A stretch of DNA of 64,000 nucleotides from Dactylorhiza incarnata (lineage: Eukaryota > Streptophyta > Magnoliopsida > Asparagales > Orchidaceae), in assembly GCA_033032865.1 (NCBI GenBank), contig JAWHQI010000505.1:801501-865500 (forward strand). The letters run 5' to 3'. This document shows, piece after piece, positions 11,047 through 21,205 of the stretch. The stretch's first letter is position 1; each line of letters starts with the position of its first letter. Under the pieces are notes generated by a model. It ran no database searches, was not told where the DNA came from, and saw only the letters and a program-made list of their open reading frames with translations. A program made the translations under genes and the position numbers.

Positions 11047-12169
11047 TGTTGCGGCTTCTCAACGCCCTCGGTAGACCGGTTTCAATTTGGTCCGTCTCAG
11101 CCCGGGCGGTCGAGTGCGCACACAGTCAGAATGTTGCAGAGAGAAAATGCTGAAAATGGTATACACAGATCTTTAGCGTGGAAAACCCTCCAAAGGGTGA
11201 AAAACCACGTGGCCGGGACGGTGCCGGCCGAAATCCACTATGTTGCGTTGTTACAGGGCTTTCTTGGAGAATGCGAGGGCGACAGGCCGCGCCTCGTTAC
11301 AATTGTGAGAGAGAGAGAGAAAGAACTCCGTGGGCGACAGGTCACCACTTAGGAGTTGATTGCCTTGCTGCGCGTCTGGTGAGGCTGCGCGCTTGCTGGG
11401 TGAGCACTTCACGGAGCGCCTTGACTTTGCTGCTCGGGTTCGGGGTGCTCGTCTTGAACGGCGTAGCACTTCCTCCTCCGTAAGAGGCGCTCGCAGGGAG
11501 AACCTGTCAGTTAGTAAAAAGAGATGGCGGAGTGTAGAGAGAGAGAAGCTCTGAGGAGAGGAGGAAATGAAGAGAGAGAGAGTCTGGGAGAGAATGAGAG
11601 ATCGGATCCAAATGAAGACCCTTGAGGGTCTATTTATAGGCTTGGGAAGTGGAAGTTACGGTGGTTACGGTGGTTATCGCGGATAACCACCAAATTGAGG
11701 GCTGAGATCGTTGGCGACGATCGAAGAGTCGCGATCGCGCGAGACGATCGGAGGGCCGCGGGGGCCTTGGAGAGATCCGACGGTGGAGAATGAAGGGCGG
11801 CGACGGCGGTGGCCGGCCATGGCCGCCGGCCATGAAGGGGGCGGCGGCCGGCGGCGGCGGGCGGCGGGCGGCGGGCGGCGGGCGGCGGGCGGCGGCCGGC
11901 CGGCTGCGGGCAGCGGCGGGAGGTTGGCGGCGGGAGGTTGGCGGCGGTTGCGATCCCGCGCGGGGCGGTTGGGATCCCGCGCGAGGTGGTTTGGATCGGT
12001 GCGTGGTGGTTTGGATCCGCCGCGCGGGAGTGGGATCCGGTGTGCGAAGGTGGGATTCGGTGTGCGGCGGTTTTCGGGATCCGGTGTGCGAAGGTGGGAT
12101 TCGGTGTGCGGGAATGGGATCAGGTGTGCGGCGGTTATCATTTTTTCAATAAATAGGGGGAACCCATCA
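11047..12169 (-). repeat. G1 3' LTR
   Basis: Starts TGTTGCGGCTTCTC and ends GGGGAACCCATCA on the plus strand. It differs from the other LTR by scattered substitutions and by expansion of a (GGCGGGC)n tract at 11840-11900, which suggests a fairly recent insertion. On the minus strand it contains CCTATAAATA (11631-11640). ORFs across it, such as that at 11711-12994, are GC-rich read-through and not genes. Confidence 0.93.
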
Positions 12170-12180
12170 TTTGCCCCCCA
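12170..12180 (-). promoter_or_regulatory. G1 polypurine tract
   Basis: On the minus strand the sequence GGATTTGGGGGGCAAA directly precedes the 3' LTR (TGATGGG...). It is the expected plus-strand primer. The related element G2 has the near-identical GGATTTGGGGGCAAT before its 3' LTR at 63060. Confidence 0.8.
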
Positions 12181-12469
12181 AATCCTACGCTTGGAGCGCA
12201 CGGAGAGCGATAGGATTTTATCTTTACGACTTGTATTCGTGAGCGATGGCCGGAGTGAGCTCGGGTGCGGAGGTTGGCGGTGCCAAGGTGAGCGTGCGGG
12301 TGAAAGGCCCAACTTCCCCAAAGGCGGGCGAACGGGCGCACATGAGGCGCGTGGAGGGAACGGGCGGCCGCGTGCTCGCGCGGAGGGGTGCGTGCGAGGG
12401 CCGCACCCGCACTTGCTCGCGCGGCGGGGCGTGCGCGTGAGTTGCCGCACGGATCACTGCGCGGGCCAC

Positions 12470-12705
12470 CGCACGGCGGTGGCGCGCGTGCGGACTGCCG
12501 CGCGGCGACAGCGCGGGCTGTCGCGCGACGACAGCGCGCGCGCGGGCTGCCGCGCGGCGATAGCGCGGGCTGTCGTGCGGCGACAGCGCGCGCGCGGGCT
12601 GCCGCGCGGCGACAGCGCGCGCGCGGGCTGCCGCGCGGCGACAACGCGCGCGGGGGCTGTCGCGCGGCGACAGCGCGCGCGCGGGCTGCACCTGCGGGGT
12701 CTGCT
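12470..12705. repeat. CpG-rich tandem repeat (about 29 bp) in G1
   Basis: Variable copies of GGGCTGCCGCGCGGCGACAG followed by (CG)n. It lies between the 3' LTR and the antisense ORF. Long ORFs in several frames here are by-products of the repetition. Confidence 0.8.
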
Positions 12706-12831
12706 GCGTGTTCGTGTGCGTGTCCACGGTGCTTACCTGCGTGCGAAGTTCGCGCGGTGGTCAGCCTCGCGGATGGGCTCTCCTTATCCTTTTCTGAGGT
12801 TCGTGCTGACATTTTTATTTTTGTCTTTCAG

Positions 12832-14437
12832 GCTACTCGGCGTGGTGGGCAAAGTCGCCCAATGCGACTGGGCTCGAGTCTTACTCTCAATCATGTCGCC
12901 ATATGGAGGAGGCGCTTCAACCTGCCCCTCGAATTGGAGATTCGAATCCCAGGTCCTGAGGAGCGAGTACAGAATCCGCCTCGGGGTTGGATGACCCTTT
13001 GCGAGTCGTCACTTCGGAGTGGCTTTCGTCTCCCGGTGTGCGAGGAGTTGATCCAGATCCTGAAATTTTGCGGCGTCCCAGTGTCACAGTTTACGCCTCA
13101 GGGGATGGTGCGGATCATGGGGCTGATCGCCTTCTTCCGCGAGCACGGTGCGAAGTTCTCCCTGGGCCTTTTCAAGGAATGGTGCGAAGTGCGGGTTGAT
13201 GTCGGAGGTCGTATTGAAGTCTTTAGCAACAAGAGATGGCTGGAGTCGAGATCCGTGTGGACCGCCGGCACGGGAATACTTTATTTGGCTATGTCAGGAA
13301 CCCGGAGGGACTACCGGAGGTGTGGAACTCTTTACCCGATCGTTGCCGGCGCCTCAAAGGGCGTGAGCGGGAGTTTTCTCCTGTCCTCGGATTTTCAGAT
13401 GCTCGAGAGCTGGGGAATATTCTGCACAGTATTTCCCTATTCGTAGACGAGAAGCGTCTGCTTCTATGCGGGCTGTCCGTTGATGCTGGTCGTGCCGCTG
13501 CTGTTCCTCTTGTTCGAGACAGAAAGAGGAAGTTGGTTTTTAAAGGTCTGGAGGAGCCAGGTCCTGCTCCTTCACCGGTACAGGATGCTCCTCCGGAGGA
13601 GGCGGCTCCTTGTGTATCTGGAGCTGATGGCGAGCCGGCTGATGAGGAGGTTGAGGTCCTGGGATCTACTGCCCCCCAGGCTTCTCCGGAGCGAGGCGCA
13701 GCTCGAAAGGTGCCGGAAGGAAAGAGGGTCTCTTCCTCTCTGGAGGCCATGAGCCAAGGGTAAGCAGGATATCTTACTTCCTCTTGTATAGCGTCATTCT
13801 GTGGTTGCGACTCTGACTTATAACTTTTCTTTTGCAGATGGAGACTCAGGCATCGATTGCGCACACATGAAACAATCATTATGTGAGCTTGAAGGATGGG
13901 TTTATGACCATTCAGGGTGAGCTTCGGGAGGCGAGGAGCGCCATTGTGGAGGCGGAGAGACGGCGAGATCGCGACATCTCGCGCTTCAGGCGGATTGGCT
14001 CGGAGATGCAGGAAGAGCTGGAGAAGACCAAGTCCGGTCTCGGTGCGGAGAAGGCGGCGTTGGAGGAGGCCTTGCGATCCTTAGAGGCAGCCCGCGGTGA
14101 CGTAGTGTGTCGGGATGCAGAGTTGGAGCAGTGCCGAGCCGAGATAGCACGTCTTTCTTCCGTGGAGCGGGAGACCGAGCTGAAGGCGGCTGGCTTGGCC
14201 GAGTACTTGGAGTCGATTGATTACTTGCGGGACCGTTGCTTGGTTGCCGAGGAGGTCCGAGATGAGATCTGGACTCAGGAGGTGGAGCCTCATCTGGAGG
14301 ATTCACGAGAGCTTTCCCTTCGACAGGGAGCGTCGAAGGCTCTTCGGATGGTATCCCGGAAGCGGGGCTATGATGTTAGCGGCCTCGGATTTGACGACCT
14401 GTCAGAGGATGAGGACCCTAGCCCTGATGAGGAGTGA
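12832..14437 (+). pseudogene. Antisense ORF of G1: Transposase_28-like domain + coiled coil (degenerate)
   Basis: This ORF runs opposite to gag. The first part (12832-13759) reads like the plant 'putative gypsy type transposon' family: FRLPVCEELIQILKFCGV, FTPQGMVRIMGLIAFFREHG, SLGLFKEW; after a frameshift near 13230 it continues with LPEVWNSLPDRC and LGNILHSISLFVDEKRLL. An acidic Pro/Ser-rich linker follows. An apparent intron (GTAAGC at 13760 to TTTTGCAG at 13837) separates the second exon, METQASIAHT then a stop, then about 180 residues of Glu/Arg-rich coiled coil ending in DLSEDEDPSPDEE. A splice acceptor TTTGTCTTTCAG also precedes 12832. The frame is broken at least twice. Function is unknown; antisense ORFs of this family are known from Tat-type gypsy elements. 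Confidence 0.75.
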
Positions 14438-14589
14438 TTTCTTTAGCTGCTTGTAGCTGCGTTCGTCGGATGTGGCTCTACTTCTTTTATTGTTCTTGTC
14501 GTATTTGTTTATCTGTTCGATTTTGTAAATCTGGTTGTTGTCATCTGCATAGTTTGATAGTTTTCAAAGTTACAGATGAGTTTGCGCGA

Positions 14590-15090
14590 TATTGAGCTCG
14601 CGGTTTTTATAGAATAGGTGCGCGGATCTGGCACGCTGATTTTTTTTTGCACGAGTCTGTCTCGCGGCTAAAATAGGTGCACGAGCCTGGCTCGCGGCTT
14701 TTATAAAATAGGTGCACGGGTCTGGCACGCGGCTTTTTTGCACGAGTATGGCTCGCGGCTTGGCCGGTGAATGTTTATATTCGAACCGGGGGTAAACGTA
14801 AGGGGGGCAGGCCCCTACGGTGCACGAGTCTGGCTCGCGGCTTTTTGCACGAGTCTGGCTCGCGGCTTGGCCGGCGAATGTTTATATTCGAACCGGGGGT
14901 AAACGTAAGGGGGGCAGGCCCCTACGGTGCACGAGTCTGGCTCGCGGCTTTTTGCACGAGTCTGGCTCGCGGCTTGGCCGGCGAATGTTTATATTCGAAC
15001 CGGGGGTAAACGTAAGGGGGGCAGGCCCCTACGGTGCACGAGTTTGGCTCGCGGCTTTTTGCACGAGTCTGGCTCGCGGCATTGCCGTAA
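14590..15090. repeat. G1 tandem array 1: CACGAGTCTGGCTCGCGGC, 107-bp higher unit
   Basis: Degenerate units of about 50 bp around GCACGAGTCTGGCTCGCGGC lead into three near-identical 107-bp units starting TTGGCCGGCGAATG at 14760, 14867 and 14974, each containing AAGGGGGGCAGGCCCCTACGG. No coding value; the long ORFs through it are repeat-driven. Confidence 0.9.
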
Positions 15091-15109
15091 GGGGGGCAGG
15101 CCCCTACGG

Positions 15110-15472
15110 TGCCCAAGCAACGTTGAGGCAATGTGCCCAAGCAACGCTGAGGCGAGGTGCCCAAGCAACGTTGATGCAATGTGCCCAAGCAACGCTGAGG
15201 CGAGGTGCCCAAGCAACGTTGAGGCAATGTGCCCAAGCAACGCTGAGGCGAGGTGCCCAAGCAACGTTGAGGCAATGTGCCCAAGCAACGCTGAGGCGAG
15301 GTGCCCAAGCAACGTTGAGGCAATGTGCCCAAGAAACGTTGAGGCAATGTGCCCAAGCAACGCTGAGGCGAGGTGCCCAAGCAACGTTGAGGCAATGTGC
15401 CCAAGCAACGCTGAGGCGAGGTGCCCAAGCAACGTTGAGGCAATGTGCCCAAGCAACGCTGAGGCGAGGTGC
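15110..15472. repeat. G1 tandem array 2: 24-bp repeat
   Basis: About 15 copies of GTGCCCAAGCAACGYTGAGG + CRAK. Two variants, ending GTTGAGGCAAT and GCTGAGGCGAG, mostly alternate, giving a 48-bp higher-order unit. The same 24-bp unit, in the same orientation relative to gag, forms the array of G2 at 61800-62570. Because 24 is a multiple of 3, ORFs open in several frames; they are not genes. Confidence 0.95.
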
Positions 15473-16463
15473 TGTTCATTAGCGCCCTGCTCGGAGGCAG
15501 GTGCTGTTTATTAGCGCGCTGCTCGGAGGCAGGTGCTATTTATTAGCGCGATGCTCGGACGCAGGTGCTGTTTATTAGCGCCCTGCTCGGAGGCAGGTGC
15601 TGTTTATTAGCGTCCTGCTCGGAGGCAGGTGCTGTTTATTAGCGCGCTGCTCGGGGGCAGGTGCTGTTTATTAGCGCCCTGCTCGGAGACAGGTGCTGTT
15701 TATTAGCGCGCTGCTCGGAGGCAGGTGCTGTTTATTAGCGTCCTGCTCGGAGGCAGGTGCTGTTTATTAGCGTCCTGCTCGGAGGCAGGTGCTGTTTATT
15801 AGCGCGCTGCTCGGAGGCAGGTGCTGTTTATTAGCGCGCTGCTCGGAGGCAGGTGCTGTTTATTAGCGTCCTGCTCGGAGGCAGGTGCTGTTTATTAGCG
15901 TCCTGCTCGGAGGCAGGTGCTGTTTATTAGCGCGCTGCTCGGAGGCAGGTGCTGTTTATTAGCGCGCTGCTCGGAGGCAGGTGCTGTTTATTAGCGCGCT
16001 GCTCGGAGGCAGGTGCTGTTTATTAGCGCGTTGCTCGGGGGCAGGTGATGTTTATTAGCGCCCTGCTCGGAGACAGGTGCTGTTTATTAGCGCGCTGCTC
16101 GGAGGCAGGTGCTGTTTATTAGCGCGCTGCTCGGAGGCAGGTGCTGTTTATTAGCGCGCTGCTCGGAGGCAGGTGCTGTTTATTAGCGCCCTGCTCGGAG
16201 GCAGGTGCTGTTTATTAGCGTCCTGCTCGGAGGCAGATGTTGTTTATTAGCGTCCTGCTCGGAGGCAGGTGCTGTTTATTAGCGCGCTGCTCGGAGGCAG
16301 GTGTTGTTTATTAGCGCGCTGCTCAGGGGCAGGTGCTGTTTATTAGCGCCCTGCTCGGAGACAGGTGCTGTTTATTAGCGCGCTGCTCGGAGGCAGGTGC
16401 TGTTTATTAGCGTCCTGCTCGGAGGCAGGTGTTGTTTATTAGCGCGCTGCTCGGGGGCAGGTG
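15473..16463. repeat. G1 tandem array 3: 32-bp repeat, about 31 copies
   Basis: The unit is GTGCTGTTTATTAGCGCGCT + GCTCGGAGGCAG. Copies differ mainly at the dinucleotide after TTAGCG (CG, CC or TC) and at GGAGGC/GGGGGC/GGAGAC, and blocks of variants recur in order, which points to higher-order duplication. There are no variable spacers. Confidence 0.95.
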
Positions 16464-16652
16464 CTGAGTTCTTGGGGCAGGGCCCCAAGGCGGTTCCTAT
16501 GGTGGTACAGTTTGAGGATAATTAGTAAAAGAACATTAATACATGCGTAAGTGCAATCCTGCGGCTTTTGAGCATGTAGGTTTTTGATACAAGTTTTACG
16601 AGAGGAAGAAGAAATGTTGCACTTTCGTAGCGCTTCTTTGGTCCGAGCTTGT
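16464..16652. other. Spacer between gag end and repeat arrays of G1
   Basis: About 190 bp without a recognised feature. It contains GGGGCAGGGCCCCAAGG, an echo of the GGGGGGCAGGCCCC phrase in array 1. Confidence 0.5.
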
Positions 16653-18140
16653 TCAGCATGGCGTGCGGATGTGACCCGGTGGCTGATCCTTGGCGGCGCC
16701 CTTCTGTGTTTCTTTACGGAAGGCCTCCAGGTGTCCCAACTGGACGAGACGTTCAATTTCTTCCTTCAGCTTTGCACAGTGCTCCGTTCGGTGTCCTCGG
16801 CCTTTGTGAAAGTAGCAAAACTGGGATTGATCTCCCCTGTGCAGGGAGAGCGGCTTGGGCCAGTTGATGACTCTGCTATTACAGATTATGGACAGAATGT
16901 GCTCTCGGGAGGCGTTTAGCGAAGTGTAACCCTGGTGGCTTTGACCTGATAGCCCTTGGGAGCGGTCTGCTCGGCTTTGAGTAAGCAGTTCGAATTGTTG
17001 CTGCTGGCCCTTTCTTTTGCGACTTGCATCGATTGGCTGCGGATTTATCGGTGCCTGAGGTTTGGCTCTTTCTGCCAATGCGAGACTCGCGCGGTCCTTC
17101 CGTGCGTTTAGTCTTTCAGACTTTGGCTCTGGTGGCGGGTTGTCGCTGACCCAAGGGAGCTTGGAGTCGAGTGTATCGAAACCATGCATCGCGTTCCTAA
17201 GGATGCTCCCTTTGTTGGCCATGCGCCCGGACAAGGAAACGTCGTGGTCCAGGGCGTCTAGTAGGAGACTCCCGAATATTGCATCGTAGGGGGAGTCTGC
17301 GTTTGCGACGATGAACTGAACGTCATACTGGACCGGTTCCGAGTGCATCCCTACTTGGACCGGAAGGGTGATGGTTCCTATGGTGGGTATCATAGTTCCG
17401 TCGGGGAGCTCCGCGTCGCTGGCCCTGAGCTTGAGGTTCCCGCTTAGGGGTTTGAGCCGTACCACGGCAGCTAGGAACAAGAGGTTGAAGGAGATGCGAT
17501 GTGTTATCAACGCTCTCCTTAGCTCGCAGGGTGGACTGCCTATGCTCGCGTCCAAGGCGAAGTCCATCCATGCGCAGGGACGTTTCAGGTGAAAATTTGC
17601 GCGGATCTTTTCTTGCTGCTTGTTCCCTTCCGCCCCCCTTAGGCGGGGTGGCTTGCCCGCGCTAGGCTTTTCTTCACGAACCCCTGGTGAGCGTGCTTCA
17701 TACCGTTCAACGAACATTTGGGACAATTCGGTGAAGTTGTGGATCGCTCCGTTTGGCAAGGATTGATACCAGCGGAGGGCGTCTTCACACAGTGTTTTGG
17801 CGAAGATTTTGCAGATGATGGGGTCGGGAAGTCCGAGCCTCCGTATTAATATTAGGAAATGACTAACGTGTTCGTATGGATCTTCCGCTCCATGGAACTC
17901 CTCGTTGTACGAGGGCTTTAGCCATGACGGAACTGGGTATTCCAAAATTGACTTGGAGAGGGGGGATCGCCTTTGCTGATGCGAGACATCGTTCCGCTCC
18001 TGCCCTGCCGCGAAAGGGGCCGGTTTGTCAGTTGATCCAAGCCACGTGGGCAGGACGAGAGTAGCGAGGAGCGCTCTTTTCGCCGGGCTCTCCGGGATTG
18101 AGGAACTGCATGCGTCGGATATTCTGGGGGAGGTGTCCAT
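16653..18140 (-). CDS. G1 gag with embedded retropepsin-like fragment and terminal zinc-finger motif
   Basis: An intact 495-residue frame. The start is chosen at the Met of MDTSPRISD because the G2 homologue begins MDIHQAHSD and the primer site lies upstream. A capsid-type gag region (YPVPSWLK... EHVSHFLILIRRLGLPD.. ALRWYQSLPNG.. FTELSQMFVERY) is followed by a segment like the second half of a gypsy protease (ELPDGTMIPTIGTITLPVQV... ADSPYDAIFGSLLLDAL), but no D(S/T)G active site is seen. A basic linker follows, then YTSLNASREHIL and the metal-binding-like CYFHKGRGHRTEHCAKLKEE. In usual gypsy elements the protease lies after this last block. Probably assembles particles; the protease part should be inactive. 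Confidence 0.88.
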   Translation of the reverse strand: MDTSPRISDACSSSIPESPAKRALLATLVLPTWLGSTDKPAPFAAGQERNDVSHQQRRSPLSKSILEYPVPSWLKPSYNEEFHGAEDPYEHVSHFLILIRRLGLPDPIICKIFAKTLCEDALRWYQSLPNGAIHNFTELSQMFVERYEARSPGVREEKPSAGKPPRLRGAEGNKQQEKIRANFHLKRPCAWMDFALDASIGSPPCELRRALITHRISFNLLFLAAVVRLKPLSGNLKLRASDAELPDGTMIPTIGTITLPVQVGMHSEPVQYDVQFIVANADSPYDAIFGSLLLDALDHDVSLSGRMANKGSILRNAMHGFDTLDSKLPWVSDNPPPEPKSERLNARKDRASLALAERAKPQAPINPQPIDASRKRKGQQQQFELLTQSRADRSQGLSGQSHQGYTSLNASREHILSIICNSRVINWPKPLSLHRGDQSQFCYFHKGRGHRTEHCAKLKEEIERLVQLGHLEAFRKETQKGAAKDQPPGHIRTPC

Positions 18141-18217
18141 TTCTGCTGGTTCTGTGAACTCCGGAGAAACGGGTGCTATGCTCGGGAATCCTTTGCTTGG
18201 CTTTTGGGAATCGTTTC

Positions 18218-18235
18218 CCACAGACGGCGCCAAAC
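18218..18235 (-). promoter_or_regulatory. G1 primer-binding site
   Basis: Immediately inside the 5' LTR the minus strand reads TTTGGCGCCGTCTGTGGGA, the primer-site context of many plant gypsy elements. G2 has the same motif at 46652-46670. Confidence 0.8.
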
Positions 18236-19364
18236 TGTTGCGGCTTCTCAACGCCCTCAGTAGACCGGTTTCAATTTGGTCCGTCTCAGCCCGGGCGGTC
18301 GAGTGCGCACACAGTCAGAATGTTGCAGAGAGAAAATGCTGAAAATGGTATACACAGATCTTTAGCGTGGAAAACCCTCCAAAGGGTGAAAAACCACGTG
18401 GCCGGGACGGTGCCGGCCGAAATCCACTATGTTGCGCTGTTACAGGGCTTTCTTGGAGAATGCGAGGGCGACAGGCCGCGCCTCGTTACAATTGTGAGAG
18501 AGAGAGAGAAAGAACTCCGTGGGCGACAGGCCACCACTTAGGAGTTGATTGCATTGCTGCGCGTCTGGTGCGGCTGCGCGCTTGCTGGGTGAGCACTTCA
18601 CGGAGCGCCTTGACTTTGCTGCTCGGGTTCGGGGTGCTCGTCTTGAACGGCGTAGCACTTCCTCCTCCGTAAGAGGCGTTCGCAGGGAGAACCTGTCAGT
18701 TAGTAAAAAGAGATGGCGGAGTGCAGAGAGAGAGAAGCTCTGAGGAGAGGAGGAAATGAAGAGAGAGAGAGTCTGGGAGAGAATGAGAGATCGGATCCAA
18801 ATGAAGACCCTTGATGGTCTATTTATAGGCTTGAGAAGTGGAAGTTACGGTGGTTACGGTGGTTATCGCGGATAACCACCAAATGGAGGGCCGAGATCGT
18901 TGGCGACGATCGAAGGGTCGCGATCGCGCGAGACAATCGGAGGGCCGCGGGGGCGTTGGAGAGATCCGATGGTGGAGAATGAAGGGCGGCGACGGCGGTG
19001 GCCGGCCATGGCCGCCGGCCATGAAGGGGGCGGCGGGCGGGCGGCCGGCGGCGGGCGGCCGGTGGGCGGCGGCCGGCCGGCCGGTGGCGGCCGGCTGGCG
19101 GTGGAGGCCGGCCGGCAGTGGCCGGCAGGAGGTTGGCGGCGGTTGCGATCCCGCGCGGGGCGGTTCGGATCCCGCGCGAGGTGGTTTGGATCGGTGCGTG
19201 GTGGTTTGGATCCGCCGCGCGGGAGTGGGATCCGGTGTGCGAAGGTGGGATTCGGTGTGCGGCGGTTTTCGGGATCCGGTGTGCGAAGGTGGGATTCGGT
19301 GTGCGGGAATGAGATCCGATGTGCGGTGATTATCATTTTTTCAATAAATAGGGGGAACCCATCA
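18236..19364 (-). repeat. G1 5' LTR
   Basis: Matches 11047-12169 nearly base for base except in the GC-rich tract at about 19025-19135. On the minus strand CCTATAAATA (18820-18829) lies about 535 nt from the LTR start and is a good TATA box for the genomic transcript. GAGAGA and CGGCC-rich stretches flank it. Confidence 0.93.
18820..18829 (-). promoter_or_regulatory. TATA box of the G1 5' LTR promoter
   Basis: The minus strand reads GCCTATAAATAGACC. The same sequence is kept in the other LTR at 11631-11640. Confidence 0.65.
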
Positions 19365-19369
19365 AAAAG

Positions 19370-21202
19370 TAATCATATATTTGTAAAATAAAATGCTATA
19401 AATTAATATTATCACTCAAAAACCGCCTACGCTTAGTTGTATGCCCGAGAAGTTCAATCGTGTAATTCAAAATTAATCATGTATTTTATAGAAATAAAAT
19501 GCTACAATTAATATATTTTTTGGCAAATTATAATTATTTTTCCACTGCAAAATTCATTCTAACCAAAACAATATAAAACATTAAATTAAGTTAATTAGTT
19601 GGGAGGCTCTGTTAGAAGCTTTTCTGTTAAACCTAACTATCAGTTAACGGAAGGATTGATTTTTTTTTAAAAGTACTGGGATTCATATCACACCAAAACT
19701 AAAAAGTAATTGTTAAAGAGCTATGTTAAATGCAGCTAGGTTTTGGCTATATGCAGACAGCGGATATATGCAAGCCAAAAAATTATTCATGCAGGTCAAA
19801 TTTCATATTTACATATCATATTCAAAAATTAAATTAATATTTTCCTAAATAAATCACCAAGCAAAATAGCATTTACAAAATAAGTAAGTAAAATATCATG
19901 CGTGCGAGGTTACGTTGAATGTCACTGTTTCGTCAGTAAATCTGGGAGAGCTATTGATGGAGTATCCCTAAAGGTGCTAACCGCACCCCATCAATGGGGG
20001 TGCGGTTATCCAAAGAACCTCCACTAGCGACGTAACTACCCGAAGTATAACCATCGCCGCCATCGCTGACGACGTCGCGATCGTCGCGATCGTCGCCATC
20101 GCCGTCATCGCCGACGACGCCGCGATCGTCGCCATCGCCGCCGTCGCCATCGCCGCCGTCGCCATCGCCACCGTCGCCATCGCCGTAGCAAATACCCATG
20201 AATAGCTTTAGGCCAATTGTAATTTAAAAACACATCGGACTCAGACAAACGAGTAAACTCCATGGGGACACGGTTGCATGGTAGAAAAAAACACATAATA
20301 CATGAAGTATTAAACTACTCGAATCATTTTTCCTAAAATTTTAAAAAGAAAAATGATATTTTTTTTTAAAAAATTGTGATCTGCATATAGCTAAAATCGG
20401 CCTGCGTTTAACATCGCACTTTTTAAAAAACTATGGTCTGCAAATAGCCAAAACTGGTCTGCGTTTAACACCGCTCTTGTTAAAAGCAACCAGATTTTGA
20501 GTTACCACAACTCATTGTTAATCGCAACCCAAAAAGTATAATTAAAAAAATTAGCCGCAACCTGATGTTAACTCGCCGTGCACCGGAAAATGAACTCAGG
20601 CTGTATGTTTGCTAGCGGCTCATCGACGCAACTGCTTGTAAAGCTCATGTTCTCGCATGCCTCTTGAAATAAGTAATTACGTACCCACCGCATTATGCAG
20701 ATTATAGTCGCATAAATTAATTGACCCGATTGGTCCAATATTGTGATCGTCGCGAGGTTGATTTCCTTATACGAATGAGGATGAGCAGTTCTGATCTGCA
20801 TTCATCTCCGCCGCTAACTCGAGCGAAGATTTCAGATCTGACTGCTCGTGATGCCTCGTCTTCTTCTCCAAAGTACTCTCCCTCGCTCTCAGCCTTTTCT
20901 CTCGATTCCCTTCGAGCCCTCGACTGAAGTGATGGCCTCGGCGACGTAGTAGACCTGCAGTCTTTGGCCTTGGTGTTGACTTTGTCGCAGGGGGAGCATC
21001 TGGAGCGGAGGAGAAGGAAGAAGCCACTCCTCGAGGCGGAGACGGCCTAGGGGTAGAAGAAAGATTTGGGTTGCAGTTAAACAAAGAAATAATGTGTTTT
21101 TTGAAATTATGGGGTGCGGATAGCCCATATCGGATAGCCTATATCAGGTGGCCGTTAACTTTTTTTTAGGGAAAATAGGGTATTGATAATCAAATACCTT
21201 AT
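19370..21202. other. AT-rich intergenic DNA with a small hairpin and simple repeats
   Basis: No gene can be called with confidence. AACCGCACCCC and its exact complement (19979-20007, 7-base loop) form a strong hairpin. A GCC/GTC/ATC-rich simple repeat occupies about 20055-20195 and causes spurious Met/Ala/Asp-rich ORFs. At 20385-20475 a unit of about 75 bp (GGTCTGC..CTAAAA..CTGCGTTTAACA) occurs twice. At 20721-20927 a serine-rich 68-codon ORF (MRMSSSDLHSSPPLTRAKIS...) could be the first exon of a host gene or a remnant; I do not recognise it. Confidence 0.4.
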
Positions 21203-21205
21203 TTA

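Larger units (their letters stand above)
11047..19364 (-). mobile_element. Gypsy G1: complete LTR retrotransposon, gag-only with antisense ORF
   Basis: An 8.3-kb element with two LTRs of about 1.12 kb, TG...CA ends and the target duplication AAAAG on both sides (11042-11046; 19365-19369). In minus-strand order it has the 5' LTR, a primer site of TGGCGCCGTCTGTGGGA type, gag, a 32-bp array, a 24-bp array, a 107-bp array, a large ORF on the opposite strand, GC-rich repeats, a polypurine tract and the 3' LTR. I find no RT, RNase H or integrase, so it must be mobilised in trans. The architecture (antisense ORF, internal tandem repeats) resembles Tat/Retand-type gypsy elements; that lineage assignment is inference. 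Confidence 0.92.

Noticed and set aside
11711..12994. 427-codon plus-strand ORF and overlapping minus-strand ORFs of up to 258 codons
   Set aside because: They run across an LTR, a GGCGGGC tract and CpG-rich repeats; composition-driven, with no domain, and not colinear in the partner LTR.
14820..15514. ORFs of 155-220 codons on both strands over the 107-bp and 24-bp repeats
   Set aside because: 24 bp is a multiple of three, so any frame without a stop in one unit stays open; the proteins are pure repeat translations.
15473..16463. 32-bp repeats resembling a CRISPR array
   Set aside because: The repeats are directly tandem with no unique spacers, lie inside a plant retrotransposon and vary internally; this is a minisatellite.
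19951..20296. Asp/Gly/Ala- or Arg/Trp-rich ORFs
   Set aside because: They translate a GCC/GTC/ATC simple repeat.
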